A stretch of DNA of 64,000 bases from Nageia nagi. Lineage: Eukaryota; Pinophyta. The notes under the pieces are model-generated. The model searched no databases. It worked only from the letters and a program-made list of their open reading frames with translations, and was not told the DNA's origin. Within the stretch, counting starts at the first letter, position 1. Every line of letters starts with the position of its first letter. The stretch lies in assembly GCA_050084985.1 (NCBI GenBank), contig JBITNC010000001.1, positions 213,590,001 through 213,654,000 on the forward strand, written 5' to 3'. The position numbers were made by a program, and so were the translations under genes. Of the stretch, positions 21,500 to 33,499 are shown piece after piece.

Positions 21500-23638
21500 C
21501 ATGTGTAGCTAGTTTTGGATCCATCTAATTACTTCATTATCAATGAAATCTTGTATAAGGTAACAAATAGTCTTGTAGTCCTAGGTTATATGACTAGGTA
21601 CCCTATGATAATTGCAAAGTTATTCATAGTAAAAAAATTTAGACACACCATTAGTAAACTTAGGTTCAACAATAGGAGTCAATTCAATAATTCCTCATCC
21701 AATAATACATTGAAAATATTATCAACACTATTAGTCAAAGGATTATATTAGCAAGTATGTTTGGTTGGAGAACTACCTCATTTTTTACTTGCAACATGAT
21801 TTGGTTCAACCTTGGTTTGATTTTTAGTAATAGATTTTATAGGTGAAGAATGATCAACATGTTTCATAGCACTCAATTTTTCAATGCATGGTTCTTTTTA
21901 GTTATAGTGTCAATCATATATCCTAAAGATATATCATGATTAAAAATGACAAAAAGCTTATATATAGGAAAGAGACCATCCACAAAAATATGCTTGAGTT
22001 CATGTTCATCCATGGTGAGTTTATTAGTAACTTGTTTCTATACCTTCACAAAATCCTTCATTGATTGGTTAGGAGTTATTTAATTTTACACAAATCCTTA
22101 AGATAAACCTTTTTAATAATGTTATAACCATAATTATGCAAAAATATGTGAATCAAATCCCCATACCCATCAATGCTACTTTCAAGAAGTTGGAAGTACC
22201 ATTTTAGAGCCTCATCCTTTAAACTGTAAGAAAAAAAATTAGCCAACAAATCTTGATCATGCATATATTCAATAGCTTCTTTATGAAATTTACAAACATG
22301 CATCCTAGGATCTTGCATACCATCAAACTTAGTAAATTTGACATTCTTTTTCCTAGGGATTATTTTGTCAAGAATTATATCAATGAGGGGTCTTTTTAAA
22401 CATGAAAAGAAATCATCCTCACTATTCATAATGTTCTTATATCCTACATTGGTCATTGGGGATGGTGGTGGGGGAGGGAGAGCTTGTTATATATTGTTTG
22501 GTATTTGAAGTAGAGTATTTTTCAAAATAGCAAACTCATTAGTATGATTAACCTTATCCTTCTCAAGTTCATACAATACCCCTATCAGGATTTCCAATTA
22601 TTTGTATGAGCTTGTTTATACCAATTAATGTTTTCTTGGATATCCATACTGATACCTATCTTAATCTCATGCTCCTTATGAGTCCAAGTTAGTTGTAGCT
22701 TAAAGGCTTATCTAATAAGTTCAATAAGTTGTTCTTTAATAAGAGTTTTAATTTCATCATTAGGTAAAATAATTTAACCTTTACATTTGTTTTCTCTATT
22801 GAAGTAATGTGGATTAAGAATCAACTATTGTAAGATTCTTCTTCTTCATCCTTAAGTTATAATTAATCATCACTTCCAAAAACATGTTCTTCATGCATTA
22901 GCTATTCCAAATCAGCATCAAGCTCTAGTTCAAGCTCTACTACATTAGGATATATGCCACACATACCATGATGACATGTGCATGCTACCCATGTAATGTA
23001 TTTCATGTGTAGGTTGAAGATGTTCCAAAGATTACTTATAAAGGAATGAGCTATCTTTAAATTCTATAGCTTTAAAGTGGTTATCATGTAAATTTTCATA
23101 TATAAGAAGTTCCACTATAATAGAAGCATTAATAAAAATAAAAAATTGTAGCCTTTCTTTATCAAATAACACCTATTGAATAGACTAAGCATAGCAAGGA
23201 ATCCTATCAAGATCAAGGAGTTCATCATCCTCAAATGGTTTCAAATTAGGATCCAAATTATCTAAGTTTCTAGGGTTAAGAATAGTATAGTGATTAGGAG
23301 TCTCTCTGATAATAGACATTCATTTACTAGAATCTAAAGATTCAAGGTCCCAGTTGGTATTAAGAGGGGGATTTGAATAGATAATTCAAGATTAATTTGA
23401 AGACTTCTCCTAACCTCTAAAAAATATACTTTGGATTTTTATATGGTAGGGTTATCTAGGTTAAGATCCATGTTTGGGATATAAGTAGAATAAGCTATAT
23501 TTTTATCTTACTCTTTGGCTACTATTTAGAGCACTTCCTCTTTGGAGAGAAAAGTAGTAAAAATGGATTCATGACATTATAGAATGATTTTGCACTATAT
23601 GAATACCTAGGTGTTTAAGAATGTCAAGTTCACCAAGA
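21500..23638 (-). pseudogene. gag: gag of element C (decayed)
   Basis: Tat-type gag on the minus strand. The open core (22456-22076) reads KFTKFDGMQDPRMHVCKF, then YSLKDEALKWYFQLLESS and IHIFLHNYGYNIIKKVYLKD, a typical retrotransposon gag core with the Trp-Tyr-Phe motif. Downstream come MKDFVKV and a knuckle remnant LCNYHRVPRYITQDY near 21580, in which the last Cys is lost, then IQDFID. The region 23600-22460 holds the N-terminal part with numerous stops. Closely parallels the gag of element D (25741-26623), so both are copies of one family, distinct from the gag of A and E. Confidence 0.75.
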
Positions 23639-24318
23639 TGTAGAACTTAAATAATGAAATAGTATAATTAATTAAGGGAATTAATATATACACTATTTGG
23701 TCTATTTGTTATTGATATAAAGTAGGAATATGATAATAAATAATTAAGTATATAGGTTAATTTTGTTAACATCCATATTCAATTGATTAAGGAAAGTCAT
23801 ACATCAAGAATGAGCAATATAACATACATAAACATGATACCAATGCCCTAGTAATAACACATCATTGACATTATGTTAATGATAAAACTAAAGATATAAT
23901 GAAAGATAAAATGATAAGAGAATGAATGATTTATCAATATAATGAAAGTGTGATAATGATTGAGATAAGATATTTGCTTATTATAGATAAGAAAATCTTG
24001 CAAAGGTTTTATTTTCAAATGATAAGTCCTTGATTCTCTATTTGATAGTTGATTGAAGCCTTGGGTTTTTTTGCAATCTTCCCCTTATCTAGTCTCCTCC
24101 TAAGGATAATCCCATAATCTATCTTTGTATGTCTTTAATGCCTTTATATAGGGATGCTTCTATTTAAGATTTAACCTCTTGTACATGCCACAAGGGTCAA
24201 ATGCATGGCCTACAACTTTCTTATACATTTTTAATTCCTTTTTAAATGATACATTATTAAGGGATTAAAATATTTTATTAAATACATAAAGGTTAATTTT
24301 TAGACATCTACATTAACA
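23639..24318 (-). repeat. 5' LTR of element C (about 680 bp) with adjacent primer-binding site
   Basis: In minus orientation the LTR would begin TGTTAATGTAGATGTC (24318) and end TTCTACA (23639), followed by TCTTGGTGAACTTGACA, a TGG-type primer-binding site. Element D has the same ends in the same order. Borders rest on the D comparison, not on a second LTR copy of C. Confidence 0.55.
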
Positions 24319-24620
24319 TATTACTACATTGGAGAAATCTATAAAGAGGCTTTAGGAGAGGATTACTATACCTCCATCAGATTAGCAATGGGTATTTATG
24401 CAAGCCCAAATGGAGAAGATAGAGTAAAAGGAAAAGGATATCATAGCCCTTAAGGTAAAATATGATAGGGTGAAGACATATTTGGTGAGCTATGGAGTCA
24501 TGGTGAGTGGGATCTTGAGAGAAAAATCAGCTATAACAGCTAGTGGTAGCATCCATAAGGTTAGAACTAGGATGAGAGATATGGCCAGTAATGGTGATAG
24601 TGCTCCTTAATAGTTGTAAC
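24319..24620 (+). pseudogene. C-terminal tail of a PMD gene (element D), truncated
   Basis: Plus-strand remnant resembling the end of the C copy: a charged coiled-coil stretch (VKYDRVKTYLVSYGVM) followed by VSGILREKSAITASGSIHK, comparable to the Ser-rich end near 20470-20583. The PMD core is missing. It starts right at the border of the LTR of C, so C may have inserted into the PMD gene of D. Confidence 0.5.
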
Positions 24621-25740
24621 TTGGGTATGGATCCCTCCCTTGTTGTAATATCATTTTTGTAATATATATGTTTATGAGTATTCATTTTGGGCTCAAAAAA
24701 TGTTCATTGCATGTGTTTGTGTACTTTATTTATTTTTTAAATTATTTTTAATTGTATACTATTATTAATGCATTCACTAAATAAAAAAAATTTATATGTG
24801 TAAAAATTTTTAAAATAATAATTGACATTAATCCATGTACATGTAATAATACATCATAAGTAATAAAATTAACCTAAAATTAGGCAAGCTAAATTCATAA
24901 TCAAGGTATCAAATATCATCAAAAGGGACCATTCACGTAATAGATCACTTAATGACTCATGGTCTATAAGGAAAGAAAGAAGTGATTCACTTACTTAGGT
25001 TCCAAGGTACCAAACAAAATAACATTAAATAAGGCCAAGTTTTTATTTATTAATAATATTGAATTACCCTTATGACCAATTTAGAGAGTTAGAAATATAA
25101 TGCACTTTAAGGAAATACTATCCATTTAAACTTTGTTTTAAAAAATGCATGTCATTGATGGTGTAAAATAAAGGAGGTACATTGCTAGTGGCATGAGAAA
25201 TAATGAAATAGATGGGATGATATAGAAATAGTGCAAGAATAATTAACCAAAATGTGGAAAAAGTAATGAACACATGTAGATAATTAACAAAAATTCATAG
25301 TAGTTGAGAAAATAAACAACCTAACTAATATACACTATAGGTGCAATTTTAAATTTTTAACTAATAACTTTGCATACCTAGGTGGTTTTTGCAACCTAGA
25401 TGTATTTTGTAGAGATAGGAACAAAGAGAGGCACCTTTACTTTTGATTTTTCCATAGTTTTGGAACTATAGGTATAGGTATGGACATTTTTACAACCATT
25501 TAATATCACCTCATTTCAAATTGTATTTGGACTATCATGCTTACATACATATTTATGAGTAAAATAATATAACAACTCATTGTAAGTACTTATCATGCCA
25601 ATGCAACCTCTTGGTTGTGATGAAGGTAGAGGATTGGTGAATACACCTAGCTATCCATTATTAGGATTCATAGATCCATATTCATCCTTAGAAGTGTCAA
25701 TATGATCATCTATTTTAATAGCCTTATTATCAATGAAGTC
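24621..25740. other. Spacer between PMD tail and gag in element D
   Basis: AT-rich, no coding motif on either strand apart from weak similarity of 25500-25740 to the gag 3' end of element C. No RT or integrase sequence. Confidence 0.5.
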
Positions 25741-27834
25741 CTAAATAATGTGCCTCAAAGTACTACAATTTATTATTAGATGTCCAAGTACCCCATGATA
25801 ATTAGAAAACTCTTCATAGCTAAAATTATTAGGCACACCATTAGTAAACTTAGACTCAACAATAGGTGGGAGCTCAATAAGTTTTTTTTTTTTAACAAAA
25901 ATTGAGAATATTATGAGTAGTATCAATTAATGGTGTGAATTTCCTTTTAGGCTTGCTAGCTTTCTTCTTGTGATCAACATTATTCATGGTAGTTTTCATT
26001 TTATTTTCACATGTTTGAATTTTCTTTTCATAAGTAGCAAGTCTATTATGCATAGCATACAACTTTTTAATATAAGATTCTTTTTTAAACAAAATATTCA
26101 TCATTTCACTTAATGTCATATCATAATTAGAGATAACTAATAAATTGTACATAGGTAACAAAGCAATAGCAAATTGTCTTTCAAATCTTGTTCAATCATA
26201 GTAATTCTATTAGTAGTATGTTTCCATATCTTCATAAAATCATGCATAGATTGATTAGGAAATTGCTTAATTTACATAAATCCTTAAAATGCACTTTATT
26301 AGTAATATAATACTTTAAATTATATAGAAATTATATAATCAAATCTTCATATGTATTAATGTTTTTTCAGGAAGAAAATACCATTTCAATGCAACATATT
26401 TCAAACTATGTGAAAATAATTTAGCAAGTAAATCTTTATCATAAATATATTCTAAAGCTTTATCTTGAAATTTTCTCACATGCATTTTAGGATCTTTTAA
26501 ACCATAAAATTTAGTGAATTTAATAGTATTTTTCTTAGTAACTAGTTTAGCAAGAATTCTATCAACTAACAACCTTTTAAGATAAAATAAAAAAGCATCA
26601 TCATCATCATCATCATAAAGCAATTCTTATTATTTTTGCAATCTAGTTTTAGTTGAACTATCTTTTCATGGATGGTGTAGGGTTTAGAGATGGATTTTAC
26701 ACTTTTATAAGTTCATTTTCTTTAAGAACAACAAATGCACCAATTCTATACACTCTTTCATAATCATTTTTCTTAAGAAAATTAACCAAGGATGCTATTT
26801 GTTTACCAAATGGATCTTTTGAAAAGGAATTATTTTGTTACAAATCATAAAGAATATCAATTTTAATATTATGCTCTTTTATTTACCAATCAAGATTCTT
26901 TTTCAATGCATTATTAAATATCTACAAATTATTCATAAAGTATACATTCAGGATTAGTCTATATAATACCCTTACCTTTAACATATGTACCTCTTTTAAA
27001 GTGGTTAGGTCCTAGGATGAGATGATCATAATCATCATCAATGTCCTCCATACTACTATATTTAATAACTACTTCACTCCAAGGTTGTGTATTCACCTTA
27101 GGAGAAAACTCTATCTTGGTGTCATCCATGCCATCAATGGTGTGTTCATAGGAAAGTACACCATTAATGACATCTATATTAATGGTAGGAGCCCTTAATC
27201 ATGTAGATCCTACATTTTCATATGAAAATAAACTATATAATAGTTTTGAGGCTATAGAGTTTTCCTTTAAGAGCTCATAACTTGTTAGAATATCAATAAT
27301 ATTTTTAGCATTATGATTAAGAAAATATTCTATTTTTTATCTATTAGATAGCATTTCCTATATAGATTTAACATGAATAGGAATTCTATCTAATTCAAAA
27401 ATTTTACTAGTACTATCATAAAAATAATTATCATGACTATTCAAGATTATACTTTCAAATTCAAATTGATTAACATTAGGAACAAATATATTGGGTGTTT
27501 CACAAATAATATCCATTCTCTTGCTAGAACTTATTATCTTAGTATCATTATGAGCATCAGGGTGAGGTTCTTGTAGAGGTAGATTAGGATTATGCCTAAC
27601 ACTTCTTTATATGTCTTTGAAATGAACCTTCCCTTTAGATACCTTAGGGTTTTCTACATTTAGATCCATATTTTCAATATAGGTAGAACAAAACCTAGTT
27701 TTATCATTTTGTCTAGCTATTATCTAAAGAACTTTAGGTAAAGGGATCAATAATAATGTAAATGGATTCATGAAATTTCAAAAGGATGCCCTAGGATAAT
27801 AATTGGGTGTGTAATATTGTTAGGTTCACCAAAA
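25741..27834 (-). pseudogene. gag: gag of element D (decayed)
   Basis: On the minus strand 26623-26339 carries the gag core: TIKFTKFYGLKDPKMHVRKF, AKLFSHSLKYVALKWYF. A run of Asp codons (from ATC repeats at 26596-26616) precedes it. Frames 26161-25892 and 25926-25741 give a coiled-coil-like segment and a knuckle remnant FSNYHGVLGHLIINC, where the first Cys reads as Phe/Ser. Region 27834-26640 is the leader and N-terminal part, broken by many stops. Same family as the gag of C. Confidence 0.72.
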
Positions 27835-28553
27835 TGTAGACCTAAAAATGTGTAATTACTAAATAAATCCATAAATAAATAAATGGTCTATGAATAATAG
27901 CTCTATATCAGATTATAACAAATATACATGAAACATATAAACCTAATACAAAGTGTGGCCTATAGTTAATGTGTGTATAATCTTAAAGAGTAGAACAACT
28001 ATGAATATTCAAAGGATCATAATCAAGCTTTAGATGAGTTCTTAATGGATATTATCTAGAGTGGTATCATGATTCATTCCCCAAAATATGGAGCTCTGGA
28101 TCTAGAAGGTGCATGCTACTAGCTGCATAGAAGTGGCATGTCATTGGTGATGCTAGATTTATAGTTTTGTGTCATACAAGAGAGAGATAATAGAGCTTAA
28201 ATTGTATAACAAATTATTAATATATATGTAATCAATAGACACCATAAGTTTAATGTTTGGGACAATCACCTATCATATAAATTCAACAGGGATGTCAACC
28301 TTCACCTCCTATATTTATATGTACAAGGAACAAAAATAGGATAAAATTATACTCATAGAAATAATAATAATCTTTTCAATATTCAAGATAATTTACAATA
28401 TAAACCATAGAAAATAATATTACATTAATCCTAGCACATAGTATTGCAATATAATAGCACTTTATCTTAATTTAAGTGTTATCACCTTTTAATGAATCTA
28501 AATATGATTTACTAAATAAGTAATAAATCATTTTTAGGTGTTTACTATTAACA
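27835..28553 (-). repeat. 5' LTR of element D (about 719 bp) with primer-binding site
   Basis: Minus orientation: starts TGTTAATAGTAAACACC (28553) and ends CATTTTTAGGTCTACA (27835), then TTTTGGTGAACCTAACAA, a TGG-type primer-binding site at about 27834-27817. The 3' end is the reverse complement of the start of the LTRs of A and B (TGTAGAC..CTAAAAATG). Confidence 0.6.
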
Positions 28554-30190
28554 AAGAGTCAACACAAGAAGGTTGAAGCTACATTTCAAAGGCTTCAAAA
28601 CTTGCAAATGTTGGGAAATGAAGATAATGGTGAGCCTAAATATGATATGGTAAATTATGCTTTTATTTCTATTACTTATAATTCACATATTTTTAAATAT
28701 TCTAAAGTTACTAAAATTATTGATTTTGAGCCTTCTTATTTTGAACAAGCTTATTCTAACAAAGTGTGTATGAAGTCTATGAATGAGGATACATATTCCA
28801 TTATCATGAATGATAGATAGAAGTTATGTGATCTACCCATAAAAAGAAAATATGTTGAATGTAAATGGATATACAAGATCAAGAGGAATATTGATGGTTC
28901 CATTGAAAGGTATAAAGCATAGTTGGTAGCAAAAGGGTTCACACAAAAGTATGGCATAGACTTTGAGGAGACTTTTTCTTCTATTACAAGGTAAGAGACC
29001 ATTCAGATGGTGCTTTCATTGGTAACACACAAGCATAATAATGTGCATCACATAGATGTGAAGAGTGAATTTCTTGATGGCTATATTAAATACGATGTTT
29101 ATGTGGCATAACCTTAAGGTTTTAAGGTTTGAGGCAAAGAGGATCATGTATATAAATTGAAGAAGGCCTTATATGGGTTGAAGAAAGCTCCAAGATCTTA
29201 GTACATAAGAATCAATGACTACTTTCTTAAGTGTGGCTTTTAGAAAAGTAAGAGTAAGCACACTTTATATTACAAGAAATAAGGTATTATTATTCTACTT
29301 GTTTGCTTATATGTTGATGATTTATTATTTATGGGAAGTAGTTCTACATTATCTGATTGTTTTAAGTATGAGATGAAGAAAGAGTTTCATATGACTAATT
29401 TTGGTTTGATGAGTTACTTCCTTGGCATGGAAGTACATCAAACACATGAATTTTGTTTTTTCAAGCCAAATATGCTAGAGAGATGTTGAAGTTTGCATGA
29501 GTGAATGCAAACTGATTACTACTCAAATTGCTAATGGAGATATTTTATGTTTTGATGATCAAACTAAAAAAACATGTAAAATAGATTATAGGAGCATTAT
29601 ATGGAGTCTAATATTCTTTTATAACATAAGGCTAGATATATGTTATGTAGTATGTCTTTGTTCTAAGTACATGGTTGATCCTTCTTTCTTACACTTGAAA
29701 GTATCTAAGAAAATATTGAGGTATGTACATGATATAGTAACTTATAGAATTAAGTACTTCTCTACTAATAATTTGAAGCTAGTTGGCCTTAGTGATAATA
29801 ATTGGGGAAGCAATCTTGATGATTGGAAGTTCATAATTGGAAACTACTTCTTACTTTATACTAGGTTGATTACTTGAAGTTTAAATAAGCAATCTATAGT
29901 TTTTTTATCTTCTATTGAGGTTGAATATATCGCATTGATCTTAGCTATTACACAAGCCTTATGGCTTAGAAAATTTGTTAATGAAATTAGTGAGTTGCAA
30001 GAATAATCTACTACACTTTTTTTGTGACAACCAAAGTGCCATTAAGCTAGCACAAATTTCATTTCACTATGCACATTCCAAACACTTTGACATTAAATAT
30101 CATTTTATTAGAGATATGGTGGAGAAGAAATTTTTTAAACTAATGTATTACATTACTAAGGACCAAATTATTGATATATTTAAAAAATAA
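28554..30190 (+). pseudogene. Ty1/copia pol fragment: reverse transcriptase and RNase H
   Basis: The frame is open from the very border of element D. RT motifs: FEPSYFEQAYSN, WIYKIKRNIDGSIERY, LVAKGFTQKYGIDFEETFS (about 28920-28990), YGLKKAPRS, CLYVDDLLFMGSS (about 29300-29340) and MTNFGLMSYFLGMEV. RNase H: YRSIIWSLIFF, VEYIALILAITQALWLRK (29920-29970) and DNQSAIKLAQ, then HFDIKYHFIRDMVEKK. At least two frame changes (near 29470 and 29970) and several stops. Integrase and gag are absent, so either D split the element or the left part is lost. No LTR was identified; an A/G-rich AGAGAGAG tract at 30245 may mark the polypurine tract. Confidence 0.85.
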
Positions 30191-32319
30191 GTTAAATATC
30201 AATTTATAACATTAAGAACCTAATTATCAGCCCTCTCACCATCAAGAGAGAGTATATTGCACATACACTTCATTAGACTTTAAAATTAAAGCTCAAAATT
30301 CCAAATTTTAACTTTTATAATGAAATGTAATGCCTAAGGAATTTCCTAAACAAATGCCATAACATTTACAAAAACACAACCATGTTTTATAAAATGCATT
30401 GACCTATCACATTTTACCTAAAATATAATTACATTTCAATCTGATAGTTATTAGTAGTTAATGGAAAATTGCAAGTCATTTTTTGCTTTTTCCAATTCAT
30501 TTCTTACTCATTTTTTATTTTATTTCTTTTAGTTAAGCTTTGGGATGTACAAATAAATAATTTTGACTTATTATTCATATGTATTATGGTGTATATTGGT
30601 GTAACTTATAGATTACACCTAGAATTGTAATGTAAACTATTTGAAAAAATATCACATTAAAGTTTTCTTCAATAAATCATTAGTTCAATCCCAATTTCAT
30701 TTTTGTATAATGCATTGATGAATGTATGGTGAATATTAATGCATTATTCATTATAAGTTTATGGTAATAAACTTTAGGACATCAATGGGAACCTTTGTGT
30801 AGTTATTTAGTAGGCTAAGGTCTCATTTGTTAATAAAATTAACCAGATAAATCACTCCACCAACTAAAAATAGCCATGCACCATCACCCATAGATTAAAA
30901 ATAAAGCTCTTAATCTATTAATCCTTATTATATTTAGACCTAGTAAGTTTCATTATGTTGAATTAAATTAATTCATAAGATTATTTATTAGTGGTGCCCT
31001 TCCATAAATTCCTTTAATTTTTATCCTTACAACCATACTCCCCTAAGAACCTAAATACTTTGATTTCTCAAAAGGTGTCGATGGAGTCCTTAGAGCAGCA
31101 TCCACCAATCCTTGGTTGACATCATTTATGGTTGAGACTAGTATAGTATTTTATTATCTTTGAGACCCTAACTTCATTATTTATTAATGAAAATATCCTT
31201 GGAAAATGCTTTCATAGTTATTCATCTTCCATAAATTCAAGAATTTCACCTCTAATAATCAAATATGAATGCCCCTAATAGTCCTTATTAATCATTACTC
31301 TAGTCCCAAAGGCCAATGGAATAAGATCATACTCATATCATGTTATTCCATGCTAATGTATTCAAAACATAGACTTAATTTAAGAACTTTAATTTTTTCA
31401 AAGTAATATGCTAGAATGATGACTCGAATAGGTTAAGGCCAAGAATATGCCATTGGTATAAGGGATGTAAGAGGTGGTGCACACTGATATGATGGATTGA
31501 TAAACATGACCTAGGATCTAACTATAATCTTTTTAACTATGATAACTTAAATATATGCTATTAGAGTTACAATTAACATGGATATTAGCACCATAATTAC
31601 CCTCTAATATATTTTCATTAAGGGGTTTAGATTGTACTCATTCAAATTATCAAACTCTAAGAGCCTAGTATTGTTAGTTATTATCATTTTCTCCCCATGT
31701 AATGATTGGGTAATTTTCATGCCTACTATCTTTCTTAGATGTGCTATTCATTTATTAGGCTCCCTCTTTGGAATCAAACCTTAATTCTCTATCACCCATC
31801 ACCACCATGGTAGACCTCTATCCTACCATTTAAAGTTGATAGGGTAGAAATTTGAATGAAGCATTGACAACACCAAGGCCATGCAATCTATCAAGTTATC
31901 ATGAATAATTAAAGAAATAGGCAAACCCATAATGAGATTTTATCTAATAAATTCATTCCTTTTAAGAGTTCTAATTTAGTGCATGTGCTATAGAATTACT
32001 ACACTTATTTGAGTAGTAAGATATCATTAAATAAACTATAATTGAATTAATGAACCATTTGCAATTTCATAATTTGAAATAGTTCATACATAGATATGTA
32101 TAACTAAATATTTGAGATAAGCATATGAATATTATTAGGACCAAACAAGGAGCCTTTGACCACCTTGTATGGATGGTATATCCTTTAGCACCAATCTAAT
32201 TAAAGAGAGCATAATGCAACCCACCCATCCTTCACATCCAAAATGGTCTATTCCTTCTTATTTTGATGGAAACTAAGTAGTAGATGATAAAGGAGAGAAA
32301 ATACCATTGATCAAAGGAT
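30191..32319. other. Unassigned AT-rich sequence
   Basis: I see no gene, LTR or clear repeat. It may include the 3' LTR of the copia fragment at its left end. Confidence 0.45.
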
Positions 32320-33300
32320 CATATAATCAATGTTTAGTTCATAAAAAGCCTAGGATCTTTATCCTAATATGGGGCCCTTTACCCTACATCCTAAGAATAT
32401 GATCCTTATGATCTACCCATAAGGAAGAAACCATACCATGCACATGACCCTTTATGAATGCCACTCATGAGAATCCCATATTGATCTCACCCCCTATGCA
32501 TATATTAGTGTTAGCTTTCCTTGGAGTACAACCTTGATAAATGTTCCCCATGTTCATTAAATATTTAGTTAAAAGATCATAAACATGGGGTTTGGTTCAT
32601 AGACACCCTAGGAGCTCTATCTTGCTATAGATCCCTTTACCCTACATATCAAGAAGATTATACTTGTAGTCACCCCAAAAGGAAGAAGCCACACCATGCA
32701 TGTGACCCTTTAGGAAATACACTTATAAGAATCACATTCTAGGATCACCCCCTATGTACATGTTGATGTGGGCCTTCCTTAAAGTGCAACCTTGATCAAA
32801 GTTTTCCATGATTATTGCATATATTTCTTGGAAGACCATCTAACTAGGGTTCAATTAATAGATGCCTTAGGATCTTTATCTTGGTAAAAGATCCTTTAAC
32901 CTAAATCCTAAGGATTCAATCCTCATTTTCAACCCATAAGGAAGACCCTTTACAAATATCAGTATGAGTGTTCCATCATAGGATTACCCTATGCACATGT
33001 TGGTATAGACCATTCTTGAAGCATAACCTCAATTAAGGGATCCTATGATAGTTTCATATATTGATTAGAATATTGAAATTATGGAGTTTGATTCATGGAC
33101 ACCCTTGGAGCTTTATCCCATATGAGGCCCTTTACCCTACATACCAAGGACATGCTCCTTATGGTAACCCTTCAATGAAGAAACTACAACATGCACATGA
33201 CTCTTTATGAATGAAACTCCTAAGAATCCCATCTTGGGATTTCTCCCTATACACATATTGGTGTGGGTCTTGCTTGAAGTGAAACCTCAATCAATGATTG
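32320..33300. repeat. Degenerate tandem array, about 240-260 bp units
   Basis: Four diverged units. The phrase CCCTTTACCCTACAT, or a close variant, occurs at 32375, 32633, about 32892 and 33128. Each is followed by a CATGCACATGACCCTTTATG-like segment and an ACACATGTTGGTGTGG-like segment. Not coding. Confidence 0.75.
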
Positions 33301-33499
33301 CAATAAAAAATATCATAAAGAGGGACCAAATTACTTTGAAATATGAGGTATGAATATGATGAATTAACACTAAGTATCAAACATGATGTGTATGTGCTTA
33401 AAGCCCTATGCATCATGGGATAAATCACCTAATGGATAATATGTGTTTGAATCCACATCTAGTTCCATCTACCAATACATGCACCCAATCTATAAGATG

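Larger units (their letters stand above)
18690..24318 (-). mobile_element. Element C: gag plus antisense PMD retrotransposon remnant
   Basis: In element orientation (minus strand) the order is 5' LTR (24318-23639), primer-binding site, gag (about 23600-21500), then a PMD gene on the opposite strand (18698-20583). The gap between the gag end and the PMD stop is under 1 kb, so there is no room for pol. The 3' LTR was not found and the left border is arbitrary. The same arrangement recurs in D and, for the PMD part, in B. Inference: a non-autonomous family of gag plus antisense PMD elements, or parallel loss of pol. Confidence 0.6.
24319..28553 (-). mobile_element. Element D: gag plus antisense PMD retrotransposon remnant
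   Basis: Minus-strand element with 5' LTR (28553-27835), primer-binding site, gag (about 26640-25741) and the tail of a PMD gene on the other strand. No pol between gag and PMD. The left part is cut at element C. On the right it abuts an open copia pol frame at 28554. Confidence 0.6.

Noticed and set aside
24313-24317. TTAAC after LTR C, and the same bases after LTR D at 28548-28552, read as target duplications
   Set aside because: Identical bases in two insertions and a longer shared TGTTAAT start on the minus strand suggest they are part of the LTR end, not target duplications.
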